From NCBI GenBank assembly GCA_028753945.1, contig JAPNXP010000010.1:1677042-1741041 (forward strand): DNA of 64,000 nt. The letters run 5' to 3'. Made by a program: the position numbers and the translations under genes. Below are positions 11,677-22,600 of the stretch, piece by piece. Source of the stretch: Hexactinellida sp. DTS-2022 (lineage: Eukaryota; Porifera; Hexactinellida). The notes below the pieces were generated by a model that was not told the DNA's origin, did no database searches, and saw only the letters and a program-made list of their open reading frames with translations. Positions within the stretch are counted from its first letter, which is position 1. Every line of letters begins with the position of its first letter.

Positions 11677-12140
11677 TATTTGCATATTAATGGGAAATAA
11701 AAAATAAAATCCCGTCGTAGTCCGTATTTTCTGAAATATATGGATGATAAAACAATTAATTTATTTTAACTGGCCTTATCTCCACCACTTTAAAAACGTC
11801 AGTTTTTGATTTTTGAATAAATCTAGAAAATATGGATTATATATTTCTGAGATCCGGGCGACAGTGCCCGGATAAGGGAGATTTGAGTGTATTTTGTAGA
11901 TAAAGTTAAGAAATACATATGTAATAAATTCCAATATTGGGTAAATTAATGACTTAATGGAAATTAACGCGATTTTCTGCAAATCTTGCTAATTTCCTTC
12001 GCGTTAATTTACTTAGCCTTAATGCTCTATTTAATTAAATTTAACACGATTTGAGCAATCCCTATTAAATATATGAAATTAACACGATTGAGGATAAGAA
12101 CAATTTTCAAATATATTTAATTAACTCGAATAAATATCTA

Positions 12141-12260
12141 TCTATATATAAAAAGAGGAATTGTTGTGTGTGTGTTTGTTTGTTTGTTTGTCCAGAATTA
12201 ATTGGAAAGTTTTATAGTATCATCCAAATCTATTTAATTGAAAGTAGCAGTAGTCCTTGA
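12141..12260 (+). mobile_element. Helitron-like 5' end fragment
   Basis: TCTATATATAAAAAGAGG followed by GTTTGTTTGTTTGTCC is a typical rolling-circle 5' terminus. No 3' end follows. The surrounding 11677-12360 is otherwise AT-rich with GAAATTAACACG motifs. Confidence 0.45.
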
Positions 12261-12361
12261 CACGAACACAATTCCTAATATACTAAGTATTAAGTAACAC
12301 TACTTTATTTGAGATGGGATTTGAGGAACATCAATGATCTGTGTTGGAAATGTATTGAATG

Positions 12362-12549
12362 ATAAAAAAGTCACGAGTAACAAGTACCAAGTACAAGTGC
12401 AAGTACTTTAGAAAAATGAGGAAAGTAATTAAGTACAAGTACAAGTACAACGGAAAAATGGTGAAAGTACTTAAGTACAAGTACAAGTACTCAAAAAATG
12501 TACTTAATTACAGAAGTACTTAAGTAAATTGTACTTGAACCCAACCCTG
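12362..12549. mobile_element. hAT-type end with AAGTAC array
   Basis: Reiterated AAGTACAAGTAC and its inverse run into the right end ACTTGAACCCAACCCTG. This terminus is shared with 25437-25616. The left terminus is not recognisable, so it is a partial copy. Confidence 0.6.
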
Positions 12550-13899
12550 ACTTGTATAGGTGGCACGTGCCATAAGGACCATTTGATAAATTGAAAGTTT
12601 GTTTCTTACAGTGGCTTAAAACTTCAGTTTATAGGAAATAGGCATTTGGGTTGCAGGTACTCAAAAGTGAAGTATTATTGACATATAGGTTATTGATAGC
12701 TGGGAATTGAATGGCATCATCAAAAATGATGAATGCAGTCTCTTAAGTTTAGTTATGGGAGATTTATTGTAAATCAATGAAATACAAAATTTTTGGTTTG
12801 TTAACAATCTTTTAATATTCACCCATGAAAATTGTTCATATATCTTGAACATGGGGAAGATTTCAGAAAAGTCCAGTTCCCAAGGAATAAAAGGATTATA
12901 GACTCATGTAAAGGTGGTATATGTTTACTAAAAGTAATTATAATGTGTATTAGAACTCATAGAACACTTTGATAAATTTTTCTAGAATAGCGTCTCTGGC
13001 GCATCACACCAAATCACCTCCGAATTGGACAAAACTAACTTCCTTCAATTTCAAAAATCCAATATGAGTTCATAGCGCGTTGCGCTGATTGATGAAATTG
13101 TCCTTAAGTGCTCAGTTGTTCTTATTATACAATATTTGCCATGCATTTGCGTAACCAATAAGATATACTACTGAATAGTAGCGAATAATTAGTTTCCGAA
13201 TTTTCATAGCAACACAGTGACAATGGAATTCGCTAAAATATTCAAAGTTGCGCACTGTTTCGGGAGCTAAGATTTCCATAATTAATTCTTACAACATTAA
13301 TCTATAATCTGTCAAAATTTCTCGTTCTTGTTTGATGAACATTTTTTCCGCTTACCTGAGATTTCAATTTTAATAATTTTGAACAATTTTGGACATAAAA
13401 GCTTTTACCCCCTGTTAATATTAAAATGCATTCAGTGTAACAATAAATCAGTATAGAAATATCTATTTAGCATACTCATTTTGTATATATATGAATACAA
13501 AGTAACCACGATTCCTTATAGAATGTAATTCAGAGTGAAATGAAATATGTTATATTTTTAGAATTCTGAAAACCACAAATGGAACTATACATTTGATATA
13601 ATTCAAAAATATATTTATTGGCGTAGTTTGTGTTAAAATCAATTGAAATTTCATATGAATGTTATTATACTATCTAACTTTAATTTAATACCATTTAGAA
13701 ACATTTTGATAACCACAAATATTTTTCCTATTTCCATGTATTAAGCCACCGTGAATTTCTATCTTCTATGATCTCTGAGATTTATGATATTTAATTAATT
13801 AAATAATTACCATATTAATATTATTTATAATTTAACACCAATTTTCCATGTCAACTTAAATTTATTAAGTTAAATTATTTTGTCATAAATAATTAATTA
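12550..13899. other. AT-rich stretch without recognisable gene
   Basis: I see no coding region, terminal repeat or RNA gene. It is very AT-rich with some ATTAATTAATTA tracts near 13795-13905. Confidence 0.5.
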
Positions 13900-14640
13900 A
13901 TTAATTTGGCTATCAAATTTCAATTCCGCACACTCGATAACCCCTAATAAACAAATTGGAAGCATCTATATAAGTCATATACTGACGGAATTAATTATAA
14001 TAAATTACGTCAGTATATTAACAGTGCAAAGAGTATTCTTGCAGAAGGAAATATAATCACATAATCTGTCGTTGTTATGGAATGTAAAATCTCGGTTTTC
14101 AATTGGAAAATAGAAGCCTACTCGATCTCACAAGTTGAAACAATAGAATTAGATTTAACACTTTCAATTGAACTGAAGTGTTAGTAAACAAAGGAAATTT
14201 GCAACTCAATAGTGGCACAAACTAAGGCAAATTTGAAAATCGTGCACTGTGAAAAGGTGTAGAATTTAATTCTCTATCGAATGCCTATAATTGAATATTC
14301 GCGTACTATTTATTGTGCCTGTTTTAATATTAAACAGGTGCAAAAATGTGTCCATAAAAATGTAATCAAAAATCGTGACCCCAGCCCCCAGGTGCACATC
14401 TGTAACCCATGAGACACATATCCTGAAAATTTGGGCTCTTAGTAAATAAGACTCTGTTCTGTGGAGAGGCTCCGATAAAAAAAATCCCAAATTGAAGCCT
14501 GTGCCGACGCATGTTCCTTTGGTGGCACTATATTTTGTTGGTTGTTTATTGATAGTGCCTCCAAAGGAACATGCTGTCGGCACAGGCTGCAATTTTGGAT
14601 TTTTTTTTGCCCAGTCATCAACGCCAAGGTGTCAATAACC
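13900..14640 (+). repeat. family X repeat, copy A, with long hairpin
   Basis: Co-linear, on the opposite strand, with 55905-58840. A hairpin at 14477-14606 has arms of about 50 bp (GCCTGTGCCGAC, ATGTTCCTTTGG, GGCACTAT and inverse). Open frames crossing it (14266-14592) reflect the repeat, not a gene. Family X is unclassified; it carries no recognisable protein. Confidence 0.65.
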
Positions 14641-15545
14641 ATTTGTTAATTGGTCGAGTCACAAGGAACGTAGTGAAGTTTGTTTCTATCATAAACCATC
14701 TTGAGTTTAATGCCATTCATTCATTATGATTTGATAAAATATTATTTTATTAGTTATTTATTTTAGCAATGTTATCCTGAGTTGAGTAAAGTCAACAAAT
14801 TCCTTATATTATATTATTTTATTTAATCCATTGTATAGTAATACTACAATTAAATAGAAGCCAGCTGGAATTTATAAGTTAAATCAATATAATTATCGCG
14901 AGTTGAATCAATAGAGTAACATTTAACACTTTTACTGAAACTGAAGTGTGAGTAAACAAAGAAATTTCAACCCCCATTTGTGGCATGAATTAAAACAATT
15001 GTAAAAATTTGTCTTTTCCAATTAGACGCAAAATTTTATGGTTAATCCAATGGTGAAATAAAAATTGCGGGTTTAGTATAACAATTTTGAGTTATGGCCA
15101 AGACAAATTTTAAAAGGTGTCAAAAATGTGTCCAAAACGTATTAATCAAAAATCGTAACCCCAGGTGCAAATTAGACTGTCCATCCGCACCACATGCCAA
15201 GTTTCAGCCCACCAACTATAAAGCTCTGGCCAGGGCACCGTCTACGGAGAAAACAAATAAAACAAAAAATCCAAAATTGCAGCCTGTGCCGACACATGTT
15301 CCTTTGGTGGCACTATATTTTGTTGGTGTTTTATAGATAGTGCCTTCAAAGGAACATGCTGTCGGCACAGGATGCAATTTTGGATTTTTTTCGCCAAGTC
15401 ATCAACGCCTCAAGGTGTCAAAAACCATTTGTTAATTGGTTCGAGTCACAAGGAACGGTAGATAAATTTGAAGTTTGTTTCTAACTTTGAATCATAAACC
15501 ATCTTGAGTTTAATGCCATATGTATGGGTAATAAATTATAATATA
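14641..15545 (+). repeat. family X repeat, copy B, with hairpin
   Basis: Repeats copy A with modest divergence (AATAGAAGCCAGCTGGAA, TAAAGCTCTGGCCAGGGCAC). Hairpin at 15264-15390. It is followed directly by a pogo-like MITE. Confidence 0.65.
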
Positions 15546-15730
15546 CAGTTAACTCCGCTTAATAGAGCCACCGGTTAATTGGTTTCTCCGCTTAATCGGG
15601 TCAAAATTTCACAGGAATTATAGGACAGAATTACAGTTTGGCTTACAATATTTTCGGTTAATCGGTTTCTCAGCTTAATCGGGTCAAAACAACCTGGTCC
15701 CGAGGTGGCTCTATTAAGCGGAGTCGACTG
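15546..15730. mobile_element. pogo-like MITE (185 bp)
   Basis: TA-flanked (15544-15545, 15731-15732). Ends are CAGTTAACTCCGCTTAATAG and the inverse CAGTCGACTCCGCTTAATAG. Right-end relative at 48990-49139. Confidence 0.88.
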
Positions 15731-16490
15731 TAATGTTTAATTAATTTAGCAATGTTATCCACGGTGATTTGAGTTGAGTCAACAAATTCCTCTTATTATA
15801 TTATTTAATTTAATTCATTGAAAAGTAATACTACAATTAAATAGAAGCCAGCTGGAATTTATAAGTTTAAATCAATATAATTATCGCGAGTTGAATCAAT
15901 AGAGTAAGATTTAACAAGTTAAATCAACATAATTATTACAAGTTAAAACAATAGAATTTGATTTAACACTTTCAATTGAACTGAAGTGTTAGTAAACAAA
16001 GGGAATTTAAACCTCCATTTATGGCATGAATTAAACCCATTATTAAAATTTGTCTTCTCCCATCCGACGCAGAATTTTATGGTGAATCCAATGGTAAAAT
16101 AAAAATTGAGGGTTTAGTATAACATTTTTTGAGTTATGGACCAGACAAATTTTGAAAGGTGTTAAAGATGTGTCAAAAATTTGTAAATCAAAAATCGTTA
16201 CCCCAGGGCAAATTAGACGGTCCCATCGCACCTACATGCCAAGTTTCAGACCATCAACTATAAAGCTCTGGCCTGGGCACCGTCTACGGAGAAAAAATAA
16301 TAATAATAAAAATAAAGGCAGTGATTCCAATACTGGGCCACTATACTAAAGTATAGTCGGAACAGTAATAAAGGCAGTGATTTCAATACTGGGCCACTAT
16401 ACTATAGTATAGTCGGCACAGTAATAACAACTAACCAAAGCACTAAGACCAATACTGGGCCACTATAGTATAGTATAGTCGGCACAGTAA
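15731..16490 (+). repeat. family X repeat, copy C, with triple terminal motif
   Basis: Third tandem copy of family X. At 16326-16490 the block ACTGGGCCACTATACTATAG followed by TATAGTCGGCACAGTAA occurs three times. The same block appears singly at 55915-55950 and 59425-59465, so it is probably the family's terminus. Confidence 0.6.
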
Positions 16491-16683
16491 AAATGTAACC
16501 TCCAATTGCTGCGTCATTGCACATATTGAGGTTTGATGATTTAATCTTCACCTACATTAATTCCGAAATTGCATACTTGATTACTCCAGTGTGGCTTCCA
16601 TCAGTTTATTTCTATTCGTGATGTATTTAGCTTACGTCAATCACATAAGCATGCATAATATTACTTTCAAAGAAATTCAACTA

Positions 16684-18323
16684 CTGTATTTCTCAGTCAA
16701 TTATCCGATTGGGTCAACCAATCATCCGATTCAGTCAACCAATCATCCGATTGGGTCAACCAATCATCCGATTGGGTCAACCAATCATCCGACTCGGTCA
16801 ACCAATTATCCGAATCCATTCTAAGGATGATAACGATATAGATAATGATAGTAATAAGACATAAATGATATATAATGGTAATAGTGTTGATAGAGATTAG
16901 TATATTAGGTACTATAGATCTTCGAGTCTAATAGCTTTAGCTGCTGTAACAGTCAATACATGGTAAAATGCATTGAGTGTGGCAGCTTGTGTAATACTTT
17001 GTAAAGCTCCAGGGCAAATATTCAATAGCAATTGCCTTCTTGCTGATATAAATGTAGTCCCATCTGGAGGTGTACATGGTCCATGTTGACTGAGAGCTCG
17101 TTTTACGTGAGCTTTAACGCTGTTAAAGGTGAATTCGATGGGGTTTAATTCACATGAATAAGGTGGAAGTCGGACCAACTCGAAGTTCGGAGGGATAATT
17201 TCACCTAACCGGTTTTCTACACCTCTATGACAAGGAGCGTTATCAAGAATGATATGCGTTTTGGTAAGTCCTTGATGTTCAACTAACGGTTGTCCAAAAT
17301 CGCAAACGAACAATTCTTGAATGAATTGATCGAAGTGGGATTGTTTAGCTCCTCCAACGATGATGGTGTGATGAATCAGTCCCAAGTTTGGAGATACTGC
17401 ACAAAGCATCGTAATATGTGGTGTGCGTTGGTTCCCTGTTATTTTCTTAGCTGGCAATCCTTTTACAGCTCTACCTCTTGTTCTTGATGTGTAGAGTCCA
17501 AACCCGCACTCATCAACATAACAAAAACGAGCACCCATCTCATGCTGGGACATCAACCATGTTGCGTGTTCCCTTCTTGATGCCTTCAGTTCATCGCAAT
17601 TCCTATTTATTGGAATTTGTTCCAATTTTTTCATTGTAATGAATTTCCCTTCAAGACATCTGGCTATCGTGCTCACTGAAACCTGTACACCTTTTAAAGC
17701 CAGTTGTTCTTTCAATTCATTGAGCGTGATGTCTGGACGGGATTCAACCTTTTCAAGTAAAAAATGAACATCTGTATCATTTAATTTCTTTCCTCTAGAG
17801 CCACCTCTATTCTTCACTTCATACTTTCTCAAACTACAAATCCTATATGCAGTATCTACTTTTACACCAAATAGTTGGGACATTTGCTTGTAGGTCACGC
17901 CTGCTTGGTGGGCATCAATTAATCTCCTGCGCACCTCGTTTGTAATTGTCTTGCCTCCTTTTGGAGGTACACTGTTACTTCCAACAGATTCGGAGGTTCC
18001 CAATGTTGTGTCCATTTTTGAAGAAACAAAGTTTGTATCTTGAAAGTTATTGAGCAAATTATTTGTTTGTGCCGCATATTTACCTGCTTATATAAATACA
18101 CCAACCGTATACCAAAATGAAAAACAACTGTATTCATATTCATTGGATATGTCGGATAATTGGTTGACCCAATCGGATGATTGGTTGACCCAATCGGATA
18201 ATTGGTTGACTGAATCGGATGATTGGTTGACTGAATCGGATGATTGGTTGACTGAATCGGATGATTGGTTGACTGAATCGGATGATTGGTTGACCCAATC
18301 GGATAATTGACTGAGAAATACAG
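16684..18323 (-). mobile_element. complete Tc1/IS630-type DD35E transposon (1640 bp)
   Basis: TA on both sides (16682-16683, 18324-18325). Ends are CTGTATTTCTCAGTC and inverse. Each end continues inward as tandem 22-bp units (GTCAACCAATCATCCGATTS): six units on the left (16699-16815) and eight on the right (18151-18314). It encodes one intact transposase on the minus strand. The empty site is preserved at about 57712. Confidence 0.93.
16912..18015 (-). CDS. Tc1/IS630-superfamily transposase, DD35E
   Basis: A 367-residue protein starting at the first ATG (18015); the frame stays open 14 codons further upstream but without ATG. Residues 25-62 form a helix-turn-helix (RRRLIDAHQAGVTYKQMSQL), then a GGSRGK linker and a second helix-turn-helix at about 84-120, as in paired-like Tc1 DNA-binding regions. 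The catalytic triad is visible: D168 (YVDECGF), D258 (HIILDNAPCHRG) and E294 (CELNPIEF), with 35 residues between the last two. It would cut and paste the element by binding its ends. The frame is uninterrupted and the motifs are complete, so it may be or recently have been active. A decayed relative lies at 28744-29606. I see no introns. Subfamily uncertain. Confidence 0.92.
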   Translation of the reverse strand: MDTTLGTSESVGSNSVPPKGGKTITNEVRRRLIDAHQAGVTYKQMSQLFGVKVDTAYRICSLRKYEVKNRGGSRGKKLNDTDVHFLLEKVESRPDITLNELKEQLALKGVQVSVSTIARCLEGKFITMKKLEQIPINRNCDELKASRREHATWLMSQHEMGARFCYVDECGFGLYTSRTRGRAVKGLPAKKITGNQRTPHITMLCAVSPNLGLIHHTIIVGGAKQSHFDQFIQELFVCDFGQPLVEHQGLTKTHIILDNAPCHRGVENRLGEIIPPNFELVRLPPYSCELNPIEFTFNSVKAHVKRALSQHGPCTPPDGTTFISARRQLLLNICPGALQSITQAATLNAFYHVLTVTAAKAIRLEDL

Positions 18324-18798
18324 TAGTATTTACTATACCTATATCTTCTGCATAATAAAAGACATTGATGATGCAGCGAATTAATAATACTTAAACAATT
18401 CATTATCAGTAAATGGATTAGTAAATAACATATATTAATTAATTAATTACCGTAGTTGAAATACTTGGGTCCCATATAGCAGCATACTGAATATTGAGTA
18501 CGTGTAATTTACAAGTCACAGGTTTAACATATTTAATATGAGTTATATTTGAGGAGAGTAAGGCCGCGAAGCGGCCGTTAATTAATTGTGTTGCGTAGTG
18601 TCTAACACGAACGAACAAAAGTCGCTTCGAGAGAGTGATCCGTCGCAAAGCGACCGAGACCGAAGTGCTCGTTAAAGAAAAAATAAAAGATTGTTAATCT
18701 CCAGATTAAATACTATTTCTTGTCCCAAAATAGGCTTCCAATCTACTTGATAGAAGGTATCCTCTCAACCCAGTTGCACAACGGAAGATATATACTAG

Positions 18799-18866
18799 CA
18801 TAGCCTACTCTATATAAGGCCTACCATCAAAGCTGATATTTTGCACCAAGGATGAAGTAGTGTACG
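18799..18866 (+). repeat. CATAGCCTACT-type terminal repeat (P-like end)
   Basis: CATAGCCTACTCTATATAAG followed by GCCTACCATCAAA and GGATGAAGTAGTGTACGAT. Nearly the same block is at 22815-22880, next to the P-like transposase, and a relative at 63496 lies 5' of a THAP start. Probably the terminal and subterminal region of the P-like family. Confidence 0.5.
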
Positions 18867-19024
18867 ATATTATTATTGACCCATAGTTATTTACATTTAT
18901 CTCTGTACAGTTAGAAATATTTTAAAAATAGTTGGATCAACTTGTCACTGATTTTTGTTAATTTTTAGTAATTAATTAATACAATTCTCCTCCCACCGAT
19001 ATTTTAAGTAGAATGATGTAATAA

Positions 19025-19468
19025 TTATTGTAAGTGCTTATTTCCTCTGACAAACATGAGTTCCTCAAACCTGTTGTCTGACAGTCTGCATCTATCTGGG
19101 CGAAACACCTTCCCAGCGATAGAAAACAAGCGTTCTACAGGAGCTGACGAAGCAGGTATTGCTAGATAATAAAGAGCAAGAGTAGTAAGTTCAGGCATTG
19201 TCTGTTTGTTCTGTTTCCAGTATTGGAGTGGATCATGATCTTCGGGAATGTTTGGTTGAGTAATATAGTTTCGCAGCTGAATTGAGGCTAAAGAATAGTT
19301 GTCACCCTGTTGCTTAACAGATGCATCGCCATCACCCATGAAACTAAAGAGCTTGCATCTTTTCTTGGGTGGAGCAATCGATTCAGTTTCCGAAACTAGA
19401 GTATCCGATTGAACATGGAGAATCATTTCACAAAGTTTCTTGGTTATCAAAACCAATGATGTTAAGAA
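19025..19468 (-). pseudogene. hAT transposase C-terminal fragment
   Basis: A minus-strand frame of about 143 codons, bounded upstream by a stop, encoding the hAT dimerisation domain. It has a WKQNKQTMPELTTLALYYL segment, then IPASSAPVERLFSIAG and RLSDNRFEELMFVRGN, the classic end of ZBED/hAT transposases. BED finger and catalytic domain are missing. Upstream (19520-19690) lies an ATTACA array, and a matching hAT terminus with the same array is at 25437-25616. Those may be the two halves of one large hAT element split by later insertions. First internal ATG is at 19426. Confidence 0.75.
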
Positions 19469-19519
19469 TTAACACATAAGTACGTTAATTGAGATTGTAA
19501 GCGTAGCCTTAGCACTAAG

Positions 19520-19690
19520 ACGTAATTACAATTATGTACTCCAATTACAATTACAATTATGTCGATTTTTTCAATTACAATTACAATTACAATTACGAAG
19601 TTTTTCAATAATGAATTGCAATTACAATTACAATTATGTACAAAACGTAATTAATTTTAATTAATTAATTACAATTATAATTGAAGAATT
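19520..19690. repeat. ATTACA array (hAT subterminal)
   Basis: Reiterated AATTACAATTACAATTA with interruptions, like the array that runs into the hAT terminus at 25616. Confidence 0.6.
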
Positions 19691-19869
19691 GTGATTATTG
19701 TAATATACATTCAAACGGTTATACACATTTTGCGAAAAATTGGTTGGAGATGGAGCATCGAAATGTATTATCTTTGAATAGGAAGTTGAGGACGGGCTAT
19801 CAATTGGATCCATTAACTAAGCTGTAACTATATTTCTTCTCGAGATATGACCTCAAGCATTGAAATCAC

Positions 19870-19910
19870 GTTTCCATAGCAACAGAGGAATGTGTCAACA
19901 TTCCATAATT
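19870..19910. other. GGAATGT palindrome module
   Basis: TTTCCATAGCAACAGAGG leads into the palindrome GGAATGTGTCAACATTCC (19887-19904). The same module occurs near 6716, 8706, 29772, 31832 and 44328. The surrounding 19691-20164 has no gene. Confidence 0.5.
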
Positions 19911-20164
19911 GATTCTGAGATATTTTATGTAAAATGACTCCTAGATGGGTTAGTCACAGCGATTTGTTTTAAAAAGCGAAATTGAACATTTTACATGCGT
20001 TCAAAGCTTTGGCATATTTGGACTATTAGACAATACAGTGACGTCATTTCGCCCAAGTGGCATCTCAAAAATATGCGTCTTGTATATGACTACCTTTATA
20101 AAAAACAATTACATAAGTAGAAGCACCCTGGATTAGTTATTTCGAAGAATAATTGAGTTGCATT

Positions 20165-20465
20165 TATTTAGTTGACTATACTAGTTAATCCCTGGTCCAG
20201 AAATTTGAGTGCGTACCATTGCCTTATGCATAGAATGCTATGACATAATGTATTAGGTATATTATCGAATACTATATACTAACTCGTTTAACCAATCCAT
20301 TGTCCAAAAAAATGAGTGCCATTGCCTTAGTGTATTAGAATGCTATGCTGGAATGTATGCGTTATGAATTTAGTATTTTTTGAAAATTAGCTAAACATCG
20401 CTGTCCGTGGTCCATATTTTCAATGGACTATCATTGCCTTAGGATATAGAATGATATGCTCTAAT
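20165..20465. repeat. tandem repeat, ~115-bp unit, three copies
   Basis: Each unit has an AACCAATCCATTGTCCA-like block, then TGCCATTGCCTTA and AGAATGCTATG. Single copies are at 28370-28440 and 43425-43500. Confidence 0.6.
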
Positions 20466-20469
20466 CTAA

Positions 20470-20625
20470 TTATTTACTCCGGTTATAACGAAATCCGTTC
20501 ATAATGAACTCCAGGTACCACGAAAACCAACTTGTAATGAACTCTTTCAAAGATCGAACTCCGCTTATAACGAATGAAACTACGGTCCCGAGTACTTCGT
20601 TAAAAGGGAGTTGACATTATCATAC
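20470..20625. mobile_element. decayed pogo-like MITE
   Basis: ACTCCGGTTATAACGAA on the left and AACTCCGCTTATAACGAA inside, ending GTTAAAAGGGAGTTGACA. It resembles the other TA-CAGT elements but the termini are eroded. The segment 20626-21317 shows no further gene; it holds the upstream region of the next CDS. Confidence 0.5.
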
Positions 20626-21317
20626 ATTTTTTGATTTATGATTAATACTTTCATGGGGTGAGCATGATTCTGAAAAGGTTGAAAACCCTGTCTTGAATAT
20701 TCCACTATGTTCTCTTTGTCCATGGGCCTACTATTATAAGCAACAGACCATATAAGTTCAGTACCAAATGTATACTGCTTATCTTGACCTAAATCTAGCT
20801 TATTTAGGAAAATACGAAAATATTTAATATTTTGCTATTCATTTTTTTATTGGAAACTTGGAAATTAGAGGAGCAATACTATCCCATATGTCTTAAAACA
20901 AAATGGGAAAATTAGTGAATATTAGAATTCTACCACAGAGTCACAGACGGGATCCTTAATGAATTCGGATGCGATACTTAAAGTATATAAACAAATATAT
21001 TACTTGCTAGATTGAATATCTTGATTATTACAATTAAACTATTCTCATTATTAGGTTATTAAACAATGAAATGAAACATATAACTAGTTTTGTTCTTGCA
21101 TATCTTTAATTCTACTGGAATTAAGTTCTTTTAGGCTTCTGATAAGGTAACACCTTAGATATAACGGCTTCGATGTATGCTTATATACTAAAGTAGAATA
21201 TATCCTAATTAGATATACTTTAATATATGCCTAATCTAATTCATATATCTATCAAGATAATCTATAAATTTCAGACTATTCGTTTCATGTCAAAAATTAC
21301 AATTGTCTGTCTTAAGC

Positions 21318-22019
21318 ATGTATAAAGGTCCAATATATTTATTTATAACAATAATCACATTTTTTTGCATGATTGAAGATACCATTTCAATCAGTTGTTC
21401 CAAGTGTTCATTGGTACAATGTCCAAATATAACGTGTACAGGCACTACTTTTAAAGATTATTGCAATTGTTGTGATGTATGCAGCAAACAAACTGGTATG
21501 CGATGTGGAGGACCATGGAACATATTTGGAAGGTGTGAACCTGGATTGATTTGCCGGAGAAATGTTTCTAATCCAAGAGATGTGGAGGTAAACCCGGGAT
21601 TATGTGTTAATCCAGAAACAGTAGGAAGTCGATGTGGTACTTATGGTTGTGCACCGTTGTGTTCTCCAATCTTTTGTCGAGGACAAAATTACTTAAATAA
21701 AATATGTTCAACAAATGGTTTTCTTAGAGATGAAAATCAAAACACTTACCCAATTGCCGAAGTAATAAGACCCTGTCAAGGAAGTTGCCAAAAAACGACT
21801 TGTGGAGCATGTCATTTAATTCGTAAACCAATTTGTGAACCTTGTGGATGTGATGCAACGCCAGAGTGTTTCCAAGAATACAGCAAATGCATGAGAGCTC
21901 ATAGATGTAGAGGCAATTTGAGTAGAGGAGTAAATTGCAATTTCGACTCAAAGAAAAACAGAAACAGCGATAGTTTCTATATATTTAAATGTATGATCCC
22001 TCCCTGTCCACCAATCTAA
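21318..22019 (+). CDS. secreted cysteine-rich protein with IGFBP-type N-terminal domain
   Basis: A 233-residue protein from the ATG at 21318. Residues 1-25 form a hydrophobic signal peptide. Residues 27-96 contain twelve cysteines in the IGFBP N-domain pattern, including CNCCDVC (49-55), the loop GMRCGGPWNIFGRCEPGLIC (60-79) and C96. Residues 106-230 add eighteen more cysteines (two Cys-rich modules) of no family I recognise. It is likely extracellular and disulfide-rich, and may bind insulin-like or other growth factors, as IGFBP-domain proteins do; that is inference. Residues 87-95 read RDVEVNPGL, which resembles a 2A motif but has Leu where the essential Pro would be. A TATAAA at 21263 and a possible splice acceptor CAG at 21272-21274 precede it, so it could be a single-exon gene or a last exon. 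The frame is intact in a transposon-littered region, so it is probably under selection. Confidence 0.8.
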   Translation: MYKGPIYLFITIITFFCMIEDTISISCSKCSLVQCPNITCTGTTFKDYCNCCDVCSKQTGMRCGGPWNIFGRCEPGLICRRNVSNPRDVEVNPGLCVNPETVGSRCGTYGCAPLCSPIFCRGQNYLNKICSTNGFLRDENQNTYPIAEVIRPCQGSCQKTTCGACHLIRKPICEPCGCDATPECFQEYSKCMRAHRCRGNLSRGVNCNFDSKKNRNSDSFYIFKCMIPPCPPI

Positions 22020-22274
22020 TAGAACTGTAGATACTGTGTCATAATTGTACCCCTATAATATTGGTTTAATATACATTAATATATACTATATTTTCATTAA
22101 GCGACTAGTTGTAATATAATCAATCTCTGATGTACACTTGATAATAACATATTTGTAAATATTCAGTGATACATCTTATTAAGTAGATTACTTAATAATG
22201 AACCATTTGTACTAAGTTCTTGTGAACTTAGAAAAACACCTCTGAATTAAAAGTTTGCTATTTTGCAACAGTGG

Positions 22275-22600
22275 CGGTCTCAGGTGGGGCGCGGCATCCG
22301 GGGGAAAAGTCAGTGGCGTATCCAGGGGGGGGATTTGGGTGTTCAAACACCCCCCTCGTAACTGTTTTCCAAAAGGGATATATTGTTATTTATAATACCA
22401 AAACATCTAAACATCTTTGGTACAACTGCACAATATTACACTCTTCCTAATAGTGACAAGAATAGCTTTACATCGATGTTTGAGCGTCTAAGATTCAAAA
22501 ACATTTCTGGGGGGTTGCCCCCCAGATCCCCGCTTACCGTTGTCACTTCCCTCGCTCCAGAGCACCCCCGGGGATGAACAAAGTGTCGTGGCACCCTGGA
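22275..22600. mobile_element. hAT-like fragments (CAGTGGCGTATCCAGG end)
   Basis: CAGTGGCGGTCTCAGGTGGG at 22272 and CAGTGGCGTATCCAGGGGGG at 22312 are two adjacent hAT-type termini. An inverted GGGGTTGCCCCCC block and a degenerate right end (GGCACCCTGGAT) follow. No TSD found. 22020-22270 is the AT-rich 3' flank of the CDS. Confidence 0.5.

Larger units (their letters stand above)
16491..18683 (+). repeat. family W repeat hosting the DD35E transposon
   Basis: The flanks 16491-16683 and 18324-18683 align as one sequence with 57480-58010, which lacks the transposon. Shared text includes TAATCTTCACCTACATT, ACGTCAATCACATAA and AAGTACGTGTAATTTACAA-like strings. The right part carries the family-Z-like GGCCGCGAAGCGGCC hairpin. 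Confidence 0.65.

Noticed and set aside
14266..14592. 108-codon minus-strand frame across the family X hairpin
   Set aside because: It spans a long inverted repeat, and the other family X copies do not keep the frame open.
18550..18683. Second hammerhead-like motif (GTCGCAAAGCGAC then CGAGACCG)
   Set aside because: The hairpin resembles stem II, but CTGATGA and GAAA cores are absent in this and the other family Z copies.
21579..21604. Functional 2A ribosome-skipping site in the IGFBP-like protein
   Set aside because: The essential final proline is leucine, and the string lies inside a disulfide domain where skipping would destroy the fold.
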